Positions 1-7,900 of a stretch of 9,275 nt of DNA are shown in pieces. Location of the stretch: contig CAZFCK010000195.1 in assembly GCA_964517355.1 (NCBI GenBank), positions 1 through 9,275 of the forward strand. The letters are read 5' to 3'. A program made the position numbers and the translations under genes. This DNA is from CAZFCK01 sp964517355 (lineage in GTDB: Bacteria > Desulfobacterota > Desulfovibrionia > Desulfovibrionales > Desulfovibrionaceae). Position 1 is the stretch's first letter; each line of letters starts with the position of its first letter. The notes beneath the pieces are model-generated. The model saw only the letters and a list, made by a program, of their open reading frames with translations, was not told the DNA's origin and did no database searches.

Positions 1-40
1 CATAAGAGCATCTAGCGCTTTTCAAGCGTGAGATGCTCTA
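1..40 (-). repeat. Palindromic repeat, inverted copy at the left edge
   Basis: The reverse complement of 1-40 matches 9119-9158 and 9222-9261 with one difference each. Positions 5-20 pair with 24-39 over 16 bp with a 2x2 internal loop and a three-base loop, giving a stable hairpin. It lies directly behind the chemoreceptor stop and could end or protect that transcript, though no T-tract is visible. It is cut by the window edge and may be part of a longer repeat. Confidence 0.85.
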
Positions 41-54
41 GAAACACAGCCTAA
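40..54 (-). repeat. 15-bp word overlapping the chemoreceptor stop codon (inverted copy of 8856-8870)
   Basis: On the minus strand this reads ttaggctgtgtttct, identical to plus-strand 8856-8870. Its TAG is the stop codon of the chemoreceptor gene. The identical word lies about 20 bp behind the glycosyltransferase stop, so both genes end at the same motif in opposite orientation. It may be the terminal repeat of a small mobile element. Confidence 0.75.
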
Positions 55-2564
55 TGCATTTTCGCGATGAGTTCCTTGAGCTGCAGGGCCATTTGGGACA
101 GTTCGCGTATGGCCACATTGGACTGTGCTAGGCCGTCAGCTGTTTCGATCACAATCTGGTTTATGGTTTCCACGGAGCGGTTGATTTCTTCGGAGGTGGC
201 TGATTGTTCCTCGGCCGCCGTAGCGATGCCCCGGATCTGGTCCGCCGCGCTGTTGACGTGGTCCAGGATCATGGACAGAGCTTTGCCCGCGTCATGGGCG
301 AGGGTGGTGCCCCTGGCCACAGCTTCCCCGGCCGTATTCATGTTTCTGATGTTGTCGTGCGTGCTTTGCTGGATTCCCCTGATGACTGCGCCCACTTCGG
401 AGGTGGCGGACATGGTTTTTTCCGCCAGTTTGCGCACTTCGTCCGCGACAACGGCGAACCCGCGTCCCGCTTCTCCGGCCCGTGCGGCCTCGATGGCCGC
501 GTTGAGGGCCAGCAGATTGGTTTGGTCGGCGATGTCGTTGATCACGGTCATGACCTGGCCGATGGAATCCGCCTGCACGCCGAGTTGTTGCAGCGATTCA
601 TTCATTGAAACGGCCTGTTCCTGGATATTGTTGATGGTCTTCACCACTTCGCCGACGATATCCGCCCCTTCCCTGGCCATGTTTCTGGCTTGTTCCGCCT
701 CTTCGGCCACACGGGTGGCGTTGGAGGCCACTTCAAGGACCGTAACGTTCATCTCTTCCATGGCTGTAGCCGTTTCCGTAATTCTCTCGCGCTGCAATTC
801 AGCGCCGCGGGTGGACACATCCACCTGAGCGGAAAGCTGCTCTGAAGCCGAGGCCACACGGGAGGAGATGTCTTCCGCGCCTTCAGCCACCTGCATGATC
901 GTGGCCTGGGCTCTTTTGATCTCGGTCTGGTCGATGATGATTTCCAGGCAGCCCGCGACCTTGTCCGCGCGCGTGACAAGGGGGGTGCTGCTTTGGGATA
1001 ATGCGAACTCTCCGGCGGAGGTGCGCGCCTCGACCTCGGCCTGTCTGGTGGATTTGCTGCGCATGGCCGTATCGCTGAGGCAGTCCTGTCTGGTGCAGCT
1101 TTCTCCGTTCAGAGCTTTTTCGCAGTTGGCGCCTTTGGCGCAACCCGCTCCGCATATCTGCCGGGCCTTTTTATTGTGATATTGAATGGCGCGGTTGTGG
1201 TCCACCGTGAAAGCGCCCACGGGCAGGCTGTCGATGATGTTCGTGTAAATGGTGGCCAGGGTGTTGACGCCTTTGATGAGTTCCGCAAACCCGCCCGAGT
1301 ACCTGGATGCGTCGCCGCGCGCGTCGAAGCGGCCGTGTTCCACGTGGGTGACGATGGCTTCGCTTTCAGCGCACGCGCCTTTCACCGCGTCGCGGATATC
1401 ATGGAGTGCGTCGCAAACGACGCCCACTTCGTCTTTCTGCCGTATGTTCAGGTCGGCGTTGAAATCTCCGGCGGCAATGCGGTGGGCGAATCCCTGCAAT
1501 TTGATAAGCGGGCTGGAGATTCCAATGGACAGGCCGAGAATGATCAGAGACGCGACAATGAGGGCGCCTATGGAGAAAAATATCAGCTTGTTGGTGAGTT
1601 CCAGCGCTTTGGCCAGGATGACCTTTTGCGGCACCACGAGAAAGAGCCCCCAGGAAGAGGTGGCCTTGCCGATGGTGAAGGGCGCCAGGGTGATGTAGGA
1701 AGCCTCACCCGTCACCGAGGTGTGTTCCTCCATGTGTTCTTCCCCGGCCTGCAATTGAGCGGTCAGGTCGCTGTCTTTGGCGAGATGATCCTTGAAGTTC
1801 GTCCCCAGGATCTCCTGTTGCGGGTGGCTGACCACAGTGCCTTTGGGCGCCACCAGGGTGATGTATCCCGCGCCGTCGAAGGGGCGGATCTGGGACATGT
1901 CCGCACCTATTTCGGTAAGGGCCATGTCCACGCCCACCACGCCGAGTGTGCGCCCTTTGACCGTAACCGGGACCACAAGGCTGGTAAGCAGGGTTTCCTT
2001 GCCGCCCACGCTGTAGCTGTAAGGTTCGAGGATGGTTTCCTTGCCGCTGTTTTTGGACAGAAGATAATAATCGCCGGCGCCGGGCACGTCATAGTCTTTG
2101 AGTGGCTCCACAGCGACCGTGCCGCCGTCCCGGTACCAATAGGGCACAAAACGCCCGGATTCGTCCGTGGCCGGCGATTGCCCGGCGAAATCGCCGTCTT
2201 TGCCGTCGAACGCATTGGGTTCGAAGCAGGCCCAGGCGCCGATGACCGTGGGATCGGAATGAACGATGCTTTTCAGGAAAAGATTGAAATCCTCGCGATC
2301 AGGGGTCTTCCCTGCATCAAGAAGGCCCACGATGCCGTAGGCGATGGAGCGGGCTTCGTTCAGTGGCCCCTCGAAGTAGGCTTTCACGGCGTTGGCTTGG
2401 CGGTTCGCTGCCTCGGAAGCCTGCTCCGCCGCAAGTTGCTCCGACATTTGCGTGACCTGATCAAAGGTCAGCCATGTTATCGCGCCGAAGCTCAGAAAAA
2501 AGATGACAAGCAAGGGCAACAGAATCTTGTAGCGGATCTTGAGGGAGGAAAGGCCCAATCGCAT
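51..2564 (-). CDS. Methyl-accepting chemotaxis protein (Cache-HAMP-PAS-MCP signal)
   Basis: This is a transmembrane chemoreceptor of 837 residues that would signal through CheW/CheA to the flagellar motor. A basic N-terminus and a membrane helix (about 14-34) lead into a periplasmic double-Cache-like sensor (about 40-318), which includes PYWYRDGG near 141-148 and GVVGVDMAL near 208-216. A second membrane helix (about 327-350) is followed by HAMP (about 351-403), a degenerate second HAMP-like stretch (about 404-440) and a PAS domain (about 444-552). That PAS domain has five cysteines at 471, 475, 481, 490 and 495. The cytoplasmic hairpin follows, with its highly conserved tip at about 669-717 (DQTNLLALNAAIEAARAGEA, then GRGFAVVADEVRKLAEKT). 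The C-terminus is ELIAKMH and has no NWETF-like CheR tether. The start is supported by GAGG eight bases upstream. The ligand cannot be assigned: the aromatic WY and the late Asp of amino-acid Cache sensors are present, but I do not see the usual Arg two residues before WY. The stop codon overlaps a repeated 15-bp word. Confidence 0.97.
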   Translation of the reverse strand: MRLGLSSLKIRYKILLPLLVIFFLSFGAITWLTFDQVTQMSEQLAAEQASEAANRQANAVKAYFEGPLNEARSIAYGIVGLLDAGKTPDREDFNLFLKSIVHSDPTVIGAWACFEPNAFDGKDGDFAGQSPATDESGRFVPYWYRDGGTVAVEPLKDYDVPGAGDYYLLSKNSGKETILEPYSYSVGGKETLLTSLVVPVTVKGRTLGVVGVDMALTEIGADMSQIRPFDGAGYITLVAPKGTVVSHPQQEILGTNFKDHLAKDSDLTAQLQAGEEHMEEHTSVTGEASYITLAPFTIGKATSSWGLFLVVPQKVILAKALELTNKLIFFSIGALIVASLIILGLSIGISSPLIKLQGFAHRIAAGDFNADLNIRQKDEVGVVCDALHDIRDAVKGACAESEAIVTHVEHGRFDARGDASRYSGGFAELIKGVNTLATIYTNIIDSLPVGAFTVDHNRAIQYHNKKARQICGAGCAKGANCEKALNGESCTRQDCLSDTAMRSKSTRQAEVEARTSAGEFALSQSSTPLVTRADKVAGCLEIIIDQTEIKRAQATIMQVAEGAEDISSRVASASEQLSAQVDVSTRGAELQRERITETATAMEEMNVTVLEVASNATRVAEEAEQARNMAREGADIVGEVVKTINNIQEQAVSMNESLQQLGVQADSIGQVMTVINDIADQTNLLALNAAIEAARAGEAGRGFAVVADEVRKLAEKTMSATSEVGAVIRGIQQSTHDNIRNMNTAGEAVARGTTLAHDAGKALSMILDHVNSAADQIRGIATAAEEQSATSEEINRSVETINQIVIETADGLAQSNVAIRELSQMALQLKELIAKMH

Positions 2565-2572
2565 TGTTTCAA

Positions 2573-2576
2573 CCTC
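2573..2576 (-). promoter_or_regulatory. Ribosome binding site of the chemoreceptor gene
   Basis: On the minus strand GAGG lies eight bases before the ATG at 2564. The following residues (MRLGLSSLKIRYK) form the expected basic cytoplasmic tail before the first membrane helix, so this start is preferred. I could not pick out a convincing sigma70, sigma28 or sigma54 promoter upstream. Confidence 0.6.
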
Positions 2577-2621
2577 ACTGTTTAAGGGGCGGTTGGTTGT
2601 GACTGCATATTATTTTTCGAG

Positions 2622-2633
2622 GAATAATTATTC
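2622..2633. promoter_or_regulatory. Perfect AT-rich 12-bp palindrome in the divergent gap (operator candidate)
   Basis: The sequence gaataattattc is its own reverse complement. It lies in an AT-rich stretch 58 bp upstream of the chemoreceptor start, between two divergent genes, where a regulator could bind. There is only one copy and short AT-rich palindromes arise by chance, so confidence is low. Confidence 0.2.
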
Positions 2634-2699
2634 TATCACGAAAAATCAAAAAAGGACAGAAAAATGTTAAAATCAACAGAGGAGTAGAGGAAAGCATGA

Positions 2700-2862
2700 T
2701 ATGCTATGGGGCGGAAGGCATTCTATATCCGGTAGGAAAATGCATCGTGAAAACGGGGAGAGGTGGGGGCCTCCCCGGCATGGGCGCTATGTGGGCCGGG
2801 TCCACCGTTGCCGGGCCGCCAGCGCTCTGCAGGGCAAAAGAGACTCTCCGGAACGAAGTCAC
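2700..2862 (+). promoter_or_regulatory. GC-rich structured leader candidate (possible riboswitch, class uncertain)
   Basis: This stretch contains many nested and competing pairings. These include gcatt 2718-2722 with aatgc 2739-2743, and a GAAA tetraloop closed by cgt 2746-2748 and acg 2753-2755. Also seen are ggggag 2755-2760 with ctcccc 2771-2776, a perfect 7-bp pair cccggca 2774-2780 with tgccggg 2809-2815, and inside it gtgg 2791-2794 with ccac 2802-2805. Long-range pairs are ggagag 2757-2762 with ctctcc 2844-2849, and tccgg 2728-2732 with ccgga 2848-2852. A second hairpin, gact 2842-2845 with agtc 2857-2860, competes with these. The overall look, with a GNRA loop and GGGCCTCCCC-GGCATGGGC words, reminds me of the Moco RNA motif, but this is from memory. 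It lies about 300 nt upstream of the permease start, which is far for a direct switch. Confidence 0.3.
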
Positions 2863-3148
2863 GAAAAAAAGCGTTGCTTTATAAGTTGAGATGGTTCAAC
2901 AACTTGATGGGAGCACCGCACGCGGGGTTGCGAAGACCGGCACGCTTGCTCCTTGCTTTTGCAGGCGGTAGTACATCGTTACGCAAGAATTTCGGGGGAC
3001 GCGCGTAACGGAAGTTCTTCGACAGGCCGAACTGTTGCGGTTTTCCGAAACAACCGGGGAGCGTCTCTTACATTGTCCGCATGACAATAGGAAAAGGCAT
3101 GGGACAGCGGCTTGAGCAGGGAATGGGGCGCGTCATCAACAACACAGC
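2863..3148. other. Non-coding spacer upstream of the permease with small inverted repeats
   Basis: No convincing gene is visible here. It holds a hairpin aagttg 2883-2888 with caactt 2900-2905, and an 8-bp inverted repeat cgttacgc 2977-2984 with gcgtaacg 3003-3010 around an 18-nt loop. A competing pair, 2985-2992 with 3012-3019, contains one G-U. These arms interleave, so only one of the last two can form at a time. I saw no clear -10/-35 pair, and a sigma54-like TGGGAC...CTTGA at about 3100-3115 has the wrong spacing. Confidence 0.4.
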
Positions 3149-3156
3149 ATGGAAGA

Positions 3157-3160
3157 GAGG
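3157..3160 (+). promoter_or_regulatory. Ribosome binding site that favours the 3167 start of the permease
   Basis: GAGG inside a gagaggggg run stands six bases before the ATG at 3167. The in-frame ATG at 3149, six codons earlier, has no purine-rich site before it and would place this Shine-Dalgarno sequence inside the coding region. The later start is therefore preferred. Confidence 0.65.
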
Positions 3161-3166
3161 GGGACG

Positions 3167-4615
3167 ATGCCAGGAAAGAAAATGTCGGTCTTCACATTAA
3201 GCCTTATGACTGTGGCTGCCGTGGTCAGTTTGCGGGGCTTGCCCATGATGGCCAAGGAAGGCTTGTCCATGATCTTTTACATTCTTTTCGCAGCCGTCAT
3301 GTTCCTCATCCCGGCCTCCCTGGTGGCGGCGGAACTCGGCGGCGCCTTCAGCAAGGAAGGAGGCGGCGTCTACACCTGGATCAAGGCCGCCTTCGGCTCA
3401 AAATGGGGCTTCACCGCCATCTGGCTGCAATGGATTCAAAATGTGGTCTGGTATCCCACGGTCCTGGGGTTCGCGGCGGGCGCCCTGGCCTACATGTTCA
3501 TGAAGCCCGAGCTGGCGAACAACGGCGTCTATACCGGCATCGTCATCCTGGTCTGCTATTGGCTGGCCACGTTCCTGACCCTGGCCGGATCGAACGTGGC
3601 CAGTTCCGTGACAAAATACGGCGTGCTCCTGGGCACGGTCCTGCCGGGCGTGGTGATCATCGTGCTAGGCTTGCTTTGGGTGGGGCAAGGGCATCCCCTG
3701 GCCTTTCTCGAACCGGGCACTGCGACACTCGCCGCTGAAAAACTCGCAGGCGAGGCCCCGCACGCGCGGTTGTTCCCCCACCTCACCGGGTTGGGCAGCG
3801 TGGCCTTTTTGGCGGGCATCATCCTCCTTTTCGCGGGCGTGGAGGTGCATGCGGTGCATGCCAATGAACTGGAAAATCCCGCGAAACAATTCCCCGAGAG
3901 CATGTTTCTGGCCTCGGGCATCATCCTGGTGCTTTTCCTCCTCGGCTCCCTTGCCGTGGCCGCGGTCATCCCCGCGGGGAAAATCAGCCTTACCGCCGGT
4001 CTGATGCAGGCCTTCCAATTGTTGCTGGATACCTTTCACCTGGGATTTCTCACGCCGGTTGCCGGACTGCTTGCGGCCTTCGGCGCCATCGGCGGGGTCA
4101 TGTCCTGGGTCGGCGGCCCCAGCAAGGGGCTGCTCGAAACGGCGCGGCAGGGCGAGATTCCGCCCTTCATGGCCAAGGTGAACAAGAACGGCGTGCAGGT
4201 GAACATTCTGTTGATCCAGGCTGTCATCGTCAGCGCGCTGGCCGGGTTGTATTTTGTCATGGATAACGTCAGCGTGGCCTTTTTCGTGCTCTCCGCCATG
4301 ACCGTCACGCTGTACCTGGTGATGTACATCATGATGTACGCCGCGGCCATCAAACTGCGCCGCACAAGACCGGACCTGCCCCGCTCCTATAAGGTGCCGG
4401 GCGGATTTGCCGGCATGTGCGCCGTGGCCGGCCTCGGTCTGCTGGGCGTGTGTTTTTCGCTTGTTGTGGGCTTTTTTCCGCCCTCGAACCTGCCCGTGGG
4501 CAATCCCGCCTTGTACGTGGGGCTTGTGGCGGGCGGCATGGCCGTTTTTATCGGATTGCCCGTCATCATCCATGCCTGCAAAAAACCGGAATGGAAAAAG
4601 GGCGCTAAACCCTGA
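3167..4615 (+). CDS. APC-superfamily amino acid permease, glutamate:GABA antiporter (GadC) type
   Basis: This is an inner-membrane amino-acid transporter of 482 residues with about twelve hydrophobic helices. It resembles E. coli GadC through most of its length. Shared stretches include EGGGVYTWIKAAFG (64-77), a GVEVHAVHANELENPAKQFP block (224-243; GadC has GVEAxAxHxNEMxNP), VIPAGKISLTAGLMQAF (267-283), WVGGPSKGLLETA (314-326) and MAKVNKNGVQV (335-345). The family exchanges an external amino acid for an internal amine or amino acid, often as part of acid resistance. This protein stops at CKKPEWKKGAKP right after the last helix, so it lacks the long C-terminal plug that closes GadC at neutral pH. 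No decarboxylase gene is nearby, so the substrate is open: glutamate/GABA, aspartate, tyrosine or another amino acid. It appears to be a single-gene transcript ended by hairpins at 4664-4785. An alternative start at 3149 adds six residues. Confidence 0.93.
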   Translation: MPGKKMSVFTLSLMTVAAVVSLRGLPMMAKEGLSMIFYILFAAVMFLIPASLVAAELGGAFSKEGGGVYTWIKAAFGSKWGFTAIWLQWIQNVVWYPTVLGFAAGALAYMFMKPELANNGVYTGIVILVCYWLATFLTLAGSNVASSVTKYGVLLGTVLPGVVIIVLGLLWVGQGHPLAFLEPGTATLAAEKLAGEAPHARLFPHLTGLGSVAFLAGIILLFAGVEVHAVHANELENPAKQFPESMFLASGIILVLFLLGSLAVAAVIPAGKISLTAGLMQAFQLLLDTFHLGFLTPVAGLLAAFGAIGGVMSWVGGPSKGLLETARQGEIPPFMAKVNKNGVQVNILLIQAVIVSALAGLYFVMDNVSVAFFVLSAMTVTLYLVMYIMMYAAAIKLRRTRPDLPRSYKVPGGFAGMCAVAGLGLLGVCFSLVVGFFPPSNLPVGNPALYVGLVAGGMAVFIGLPVIIHACKKPEWKKGAKP

Positions 4616-4663
4616 CATGAACTGTGGACGCCAGGGTATGATCTTGTCCCGACGGCATTCGCA

Positions 4664-4704
4664 GGCGTCTTTCTGATTTTTTGAAAGACGCGCTTTCAGA
4701 CGCC
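4664..4704 (+). other. Two mutually exclusive hairpins behind the permease
   Basis: A perfect 9-bp stem pairs gcgtctttc 4665-4673 with gaaagacgc 4683-4691 around a T-rich loop. The left arm can instead pair with agacgcc at 4698-4704, and gaaag 4683-4687 with ctttc 4693-4697. There is no T-tract after the stem, so it is not a standard terminator. It may protect the mRNA 3' end. Confidence 0.45.
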
Positions 4705-4737
4705 ATATCCTGTGCTTTCGCGGATTTTTCGGAAAAC

Positions 4738-4800
4738 GGATTCCAGGGAAGGGCCTTTCGCGAGATGCGCCCTCCCTTGGAATCCATTGTCTTTTCTCCT
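4738..4800 (+). terminator. Candidate intrinsic terminator of the permease gene
   Basis: A 17-bp stem pairs 4738-4754 (ggattccagggaagggc) with 4769-4785 (gccctcccttggaatcc), with one A-C mismatch and one G-U pair, around a 14-nt loop. It is followed by the pyrimidine-rich attgtcttttctcct. It lies 123 bp behind the permease stop and 135 bp before the glycosyltransferase start, so it probably separates the two transcription units. The T-tract is interrupted by C, so efficiency may be moderate. Confidence 0.6.
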
Positions 4801-4910
4801 CCGGCGGAATAAAGGGAAAAACCTTCTATTCAATGCGCCGTTCACTCGGGGCGATGGGCCATGGTTTGCCGCACCTGGTGAGCGGTTTTTATTTCCTGCA
4901 TTCATGGAAT

Positions 4911-4914
4911 GGAG
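4911..4914 (+). promoter_or_regulatory. Ribosome binding site that favours the 4921 start of the glycosyltransferase
   Basis: GGAG stands six bases before the ATG at 4921. The in-frame ATG at 4909 has only a pyrimidine-rich stretch (tttcctgcattc) in front of it and overlaps this site. The 4921 start gives MHRFWESLLAPLIRAL, which runs directly into the methyltransferase-like fold. Confidence 0.55.
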
Positions 4915-4920
4915 AAAGGC

Positions 4921-7900
4921 ATGCATAGATTTTGGGAGAGCCTGCTCGCCCCCTTGATCAGGGCGCTCGCCCCGCGAGTGGTTCTGGAAATCGGCATGGA
5001 CAAGGGCGAGCACACCCGCAGGCTGCTGCATTACGCGGCGGGGCGCGATTGTGTTGTCCACGTCGTGGACCCGAATCCCATGTGCGATGTGCGCGCTCTC
5101 AAAGAAACATGGGGCGAGCGTTTCCAGCTGCACCAGGGGCTGAGCCTGAACGTGCTGCCCCATCTGCCTTGTCCGGATATGGCGCTTATCGACGGCGACC
5201 ACAACTGGTACACCGTGTACAGCGAATTGGAACTGCTGGAGCAGGCGGCAGCGCGGCACGGCAAGGATTTTCCCTGCATCGCCCTGCATGACGTGGCCTG
5301 GCCTTACGGTCGGCGCGATATGTATCATGATCCCGGGACAATCCCGAAACAATGGCGGAAACCTTACGCACGGAAAGGGTTGCTGCCCGGAAGCGACGCC
5401 CTGGCCGAACACGGGGGGTGCAACCGGCATCTGTGCAACGCCGTGCATGAGGAGGGGCGCTGCAACGGCGTGCTTACCGCGGTGGAAGATTTTCTGGCTC
5501 CTCGTTCCAGTGCTCTGCGTTTCATGTCCATACCGGGATTTCATGGTTTGGGCCTGCTCTATCCCGCCTCCTTGCCGCAGAGGCGCCCCGAGATCGCCGC
5601 AATGCTCCAGGCCTGGGAGCAGGCGCTGTGCCTCGCTCCCCATGTGCAAGCGGTGGAGGAGCGGCGCCTTGCGGAAGAATTGCGGGTCATATCCCTGAAG
5701 AGGGCGTCTGAATGCACGGAAGAGAGCCGCGGCCTTTCGCGTCTGGATCGGCTTGCCGCGGAAAACAGACGCCTTGTGGAGCGGATTCGGCAAAAGGAGT
5801 GCGACAACGCGGAATTGGAGCGCAATGTCGCCTACGTGGGGCACATGCTGCGGCGTTTTGAAAGGGATTTCGCGGATGTGCTGGCCTCCCGGCGCTGGAA
5901 GATAGGGGACGCGGTCGCCAGGGTGGTCGAGCGGCTGACGCGGAGGCGTCATCCCACGGTGGCCAAGGACCGCATTCTTGAGAATTTCACCATAATCCAT
6001 GACCGCCTGAAAAATTACAGCTCCTTTGTCGCCCCGCGCAGAACGCGCCTTGTCTCCGCGCCGCGCCCAGTGCTGGACGCTGCGCATTTCAGTGGACAAG
6101 GGGAGCGGAGCGGGGAGCAGGACTTGAATCCGCAGCCCTTGCCGTCTCCTCCAGGCGTGAGCGTGATCATCCTGAACCGCAACGGCGCCGGCCATCTGCA
6201 CGCCTTTTTCGCCTCCTTTCTCGCGTGCAACACCCACCCCGGGGTGCAGTGCGTGGTTGTCGATCACGGCTCAAGCGACGAGAGCCTGGAGGTGCTGCGC
6301 GAATACGGGCAACTCCTGGACGTGGAAATCGTGGCGCGTCAAAGAAACTACAGCTTTTCGGAATCCAACAACCATGCCGCGCAGTTCGCCAAGCACGAGA
6401 TTCTGCTGTTCATGAACAATGATTTGATTTTTGAGCGGGACGTGCTCGGGAGCATGTGCGCCCTGCTCCATGCGCCGCAGGTGGGCATTGTGGGGGCGCA
6501 GCTGCTTTACCCAAAGGACAGCGAAGCAGGCAGCGGCGTGCAGCACGCCGGCGTTCTTTTCCGATTGGATGGGGATTACGGTTTTTTTCGCCCCTATAAC
6601 CTGCGGATGGATTCCTGGGTGCGGCGTTTTCCCGCGGTCACGGGCGCGGCGCTCATGTGCCGCAAGACCGAGTTCCTGGCGCTTGGCGGGTTCAATGAGG
6701 AATATAACTACGGTTACGAGGACGTGGACTTCTGCTTGGTCTATCAGGGGCGCTTTGGGAAAGAGTGCCGTTTGTTGGCGCCTACGGGGATACTGCACAA
6801 TGAAAGCGCCACCCAGAAACAGGACGTATCGGACGAAATCAGTTTCAGGCGCATGAAAAACACCGAGGCCCTGTGCAGGCGTTTCGGCTACGCCGTCAAG
6901 AAGCGCTGGCAGCAGGACGTGTTGCGCGCCCCCAAAGACAGATTGTGGACCCACGACTGCCTGACCATAGGATTCGTGGTCACTGAGGCGCACGAGAACG
7001 CCACGGCCGGAGATTATTTCACGGCCATGGAACTCGCGGCCGCGTGCGAACGGGAACTGCACTGCGAAACGCGCTTTTTGCCGTGCACGGAAGACGCGGA
7101 CGCCTGGTATGACGTTGGAGGCGTGGACGTGCTCGTGGTCCTGCTGGACAAGTACGATATCCGCCGCACCTATAACCGCGAACACGGCTTGTTGACCGTG
7201 GCCTGGCTGCGCAACTGGTTTCAGCGCTGGATGGAGCAGGAGTGGTTTCAGGATTACGACCTCTACCTGTGTTCCAGTGAACGCGCGCGCGATTATGTGG
7301 AGCGCGAACACGGCGTGCGGGCCGAAGTCTTCCCCATCGCCGCGAACCCGGAACGGTTCCCTCCGGCGCATGGAACGCGCGCCGGCTTTTGCTTCACCGG
7401 CCACAAATGGGGCGTGGTGCGTGAAATCGAGGAAGCTCTGGAACCCGGCTTGTTGCGGGAGCACTCCTTCAGCGTGTACGGGGAAAATTGGGGCGATCAT
7501 CCGAAGTTCGCGCCTTTTTGGAAAGGAAAACTGCCCTACGAGGATGTGCCCAAGGTCTATGCCGCCCATGGCATCGTGATCGACGATACGGTGCGCGACT
7601 TCACCAAGCCCTGGGGTTCGGTGAACAGCCGCGTGTTCGACGCCCTGGCCTCCGGCGCGCTGGTCGTCACCAACAACCGCATCGGCGCGCAGGAGCTTTT
7701 CAACGGGCTCTTGCCCAGCTACGACAGCCCGGACGAACTGCACGCCGTGCTGCGGAAATACTTAAACGACGGCGTGGCGCGCGCCGAGCTGGCCGCGGCA
7801 CTGCAACGCATGGTGCTGGAGGGGCACACCTACCGGCACCGGGCGAAACGGCTGGGCGTCATATTGAGCGATTTCTGGCGCAACCGGCTGCGGTTCTCCA

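Noticed and set aside
1176..2585. Long open frame of 469 codons on the plus strand opposite the chemoreceptor
   Set aside because: It is antisense to a clearly conserved receptor, has no recognizable domain and a composition typical of GC-rich codon-position bias.
2755..2815. G-quadruplex from several G-runs in the permease leader
   Set aside because: Loops between runs are long and the G-runs have perfectly matching C-runs nearby, so duplex stems are more likely.
2696..2884. 62-codon open frame with a good upstream purine site (agaggaaagc before ATG)
   Set aside because: The peptide has no recognizable motif and another frame (2701-2889) is equally open. The stretch overlaps strong RNA-like stems. 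It remains possible as a leader peptide, but it is not supported enough to annotate.
3100..3116. Sigma54-like promoter TGGGAC...CTTGA before the permease
   Set aside because: The distance between the two elements is one base too long and the conserved GC of the -12 box is missing.
3665..4618. Minus-strand open frame of 317 codons opposite the permease
   Set aside because: Very His/Gln/Gly-rich composition with no hydrophobic core, antisense to conserved membrane helices.
4696..7743. Two long minus-strand open frames (4696-6267 and 6271-7743) opposite the glycosyltransferase
   Set aside because: Both lie antisense to conserved glycosyltransferase motifs, show His/Gln/Arg/Pro-rich sequence of the usual shadow type, and have no domain signature.
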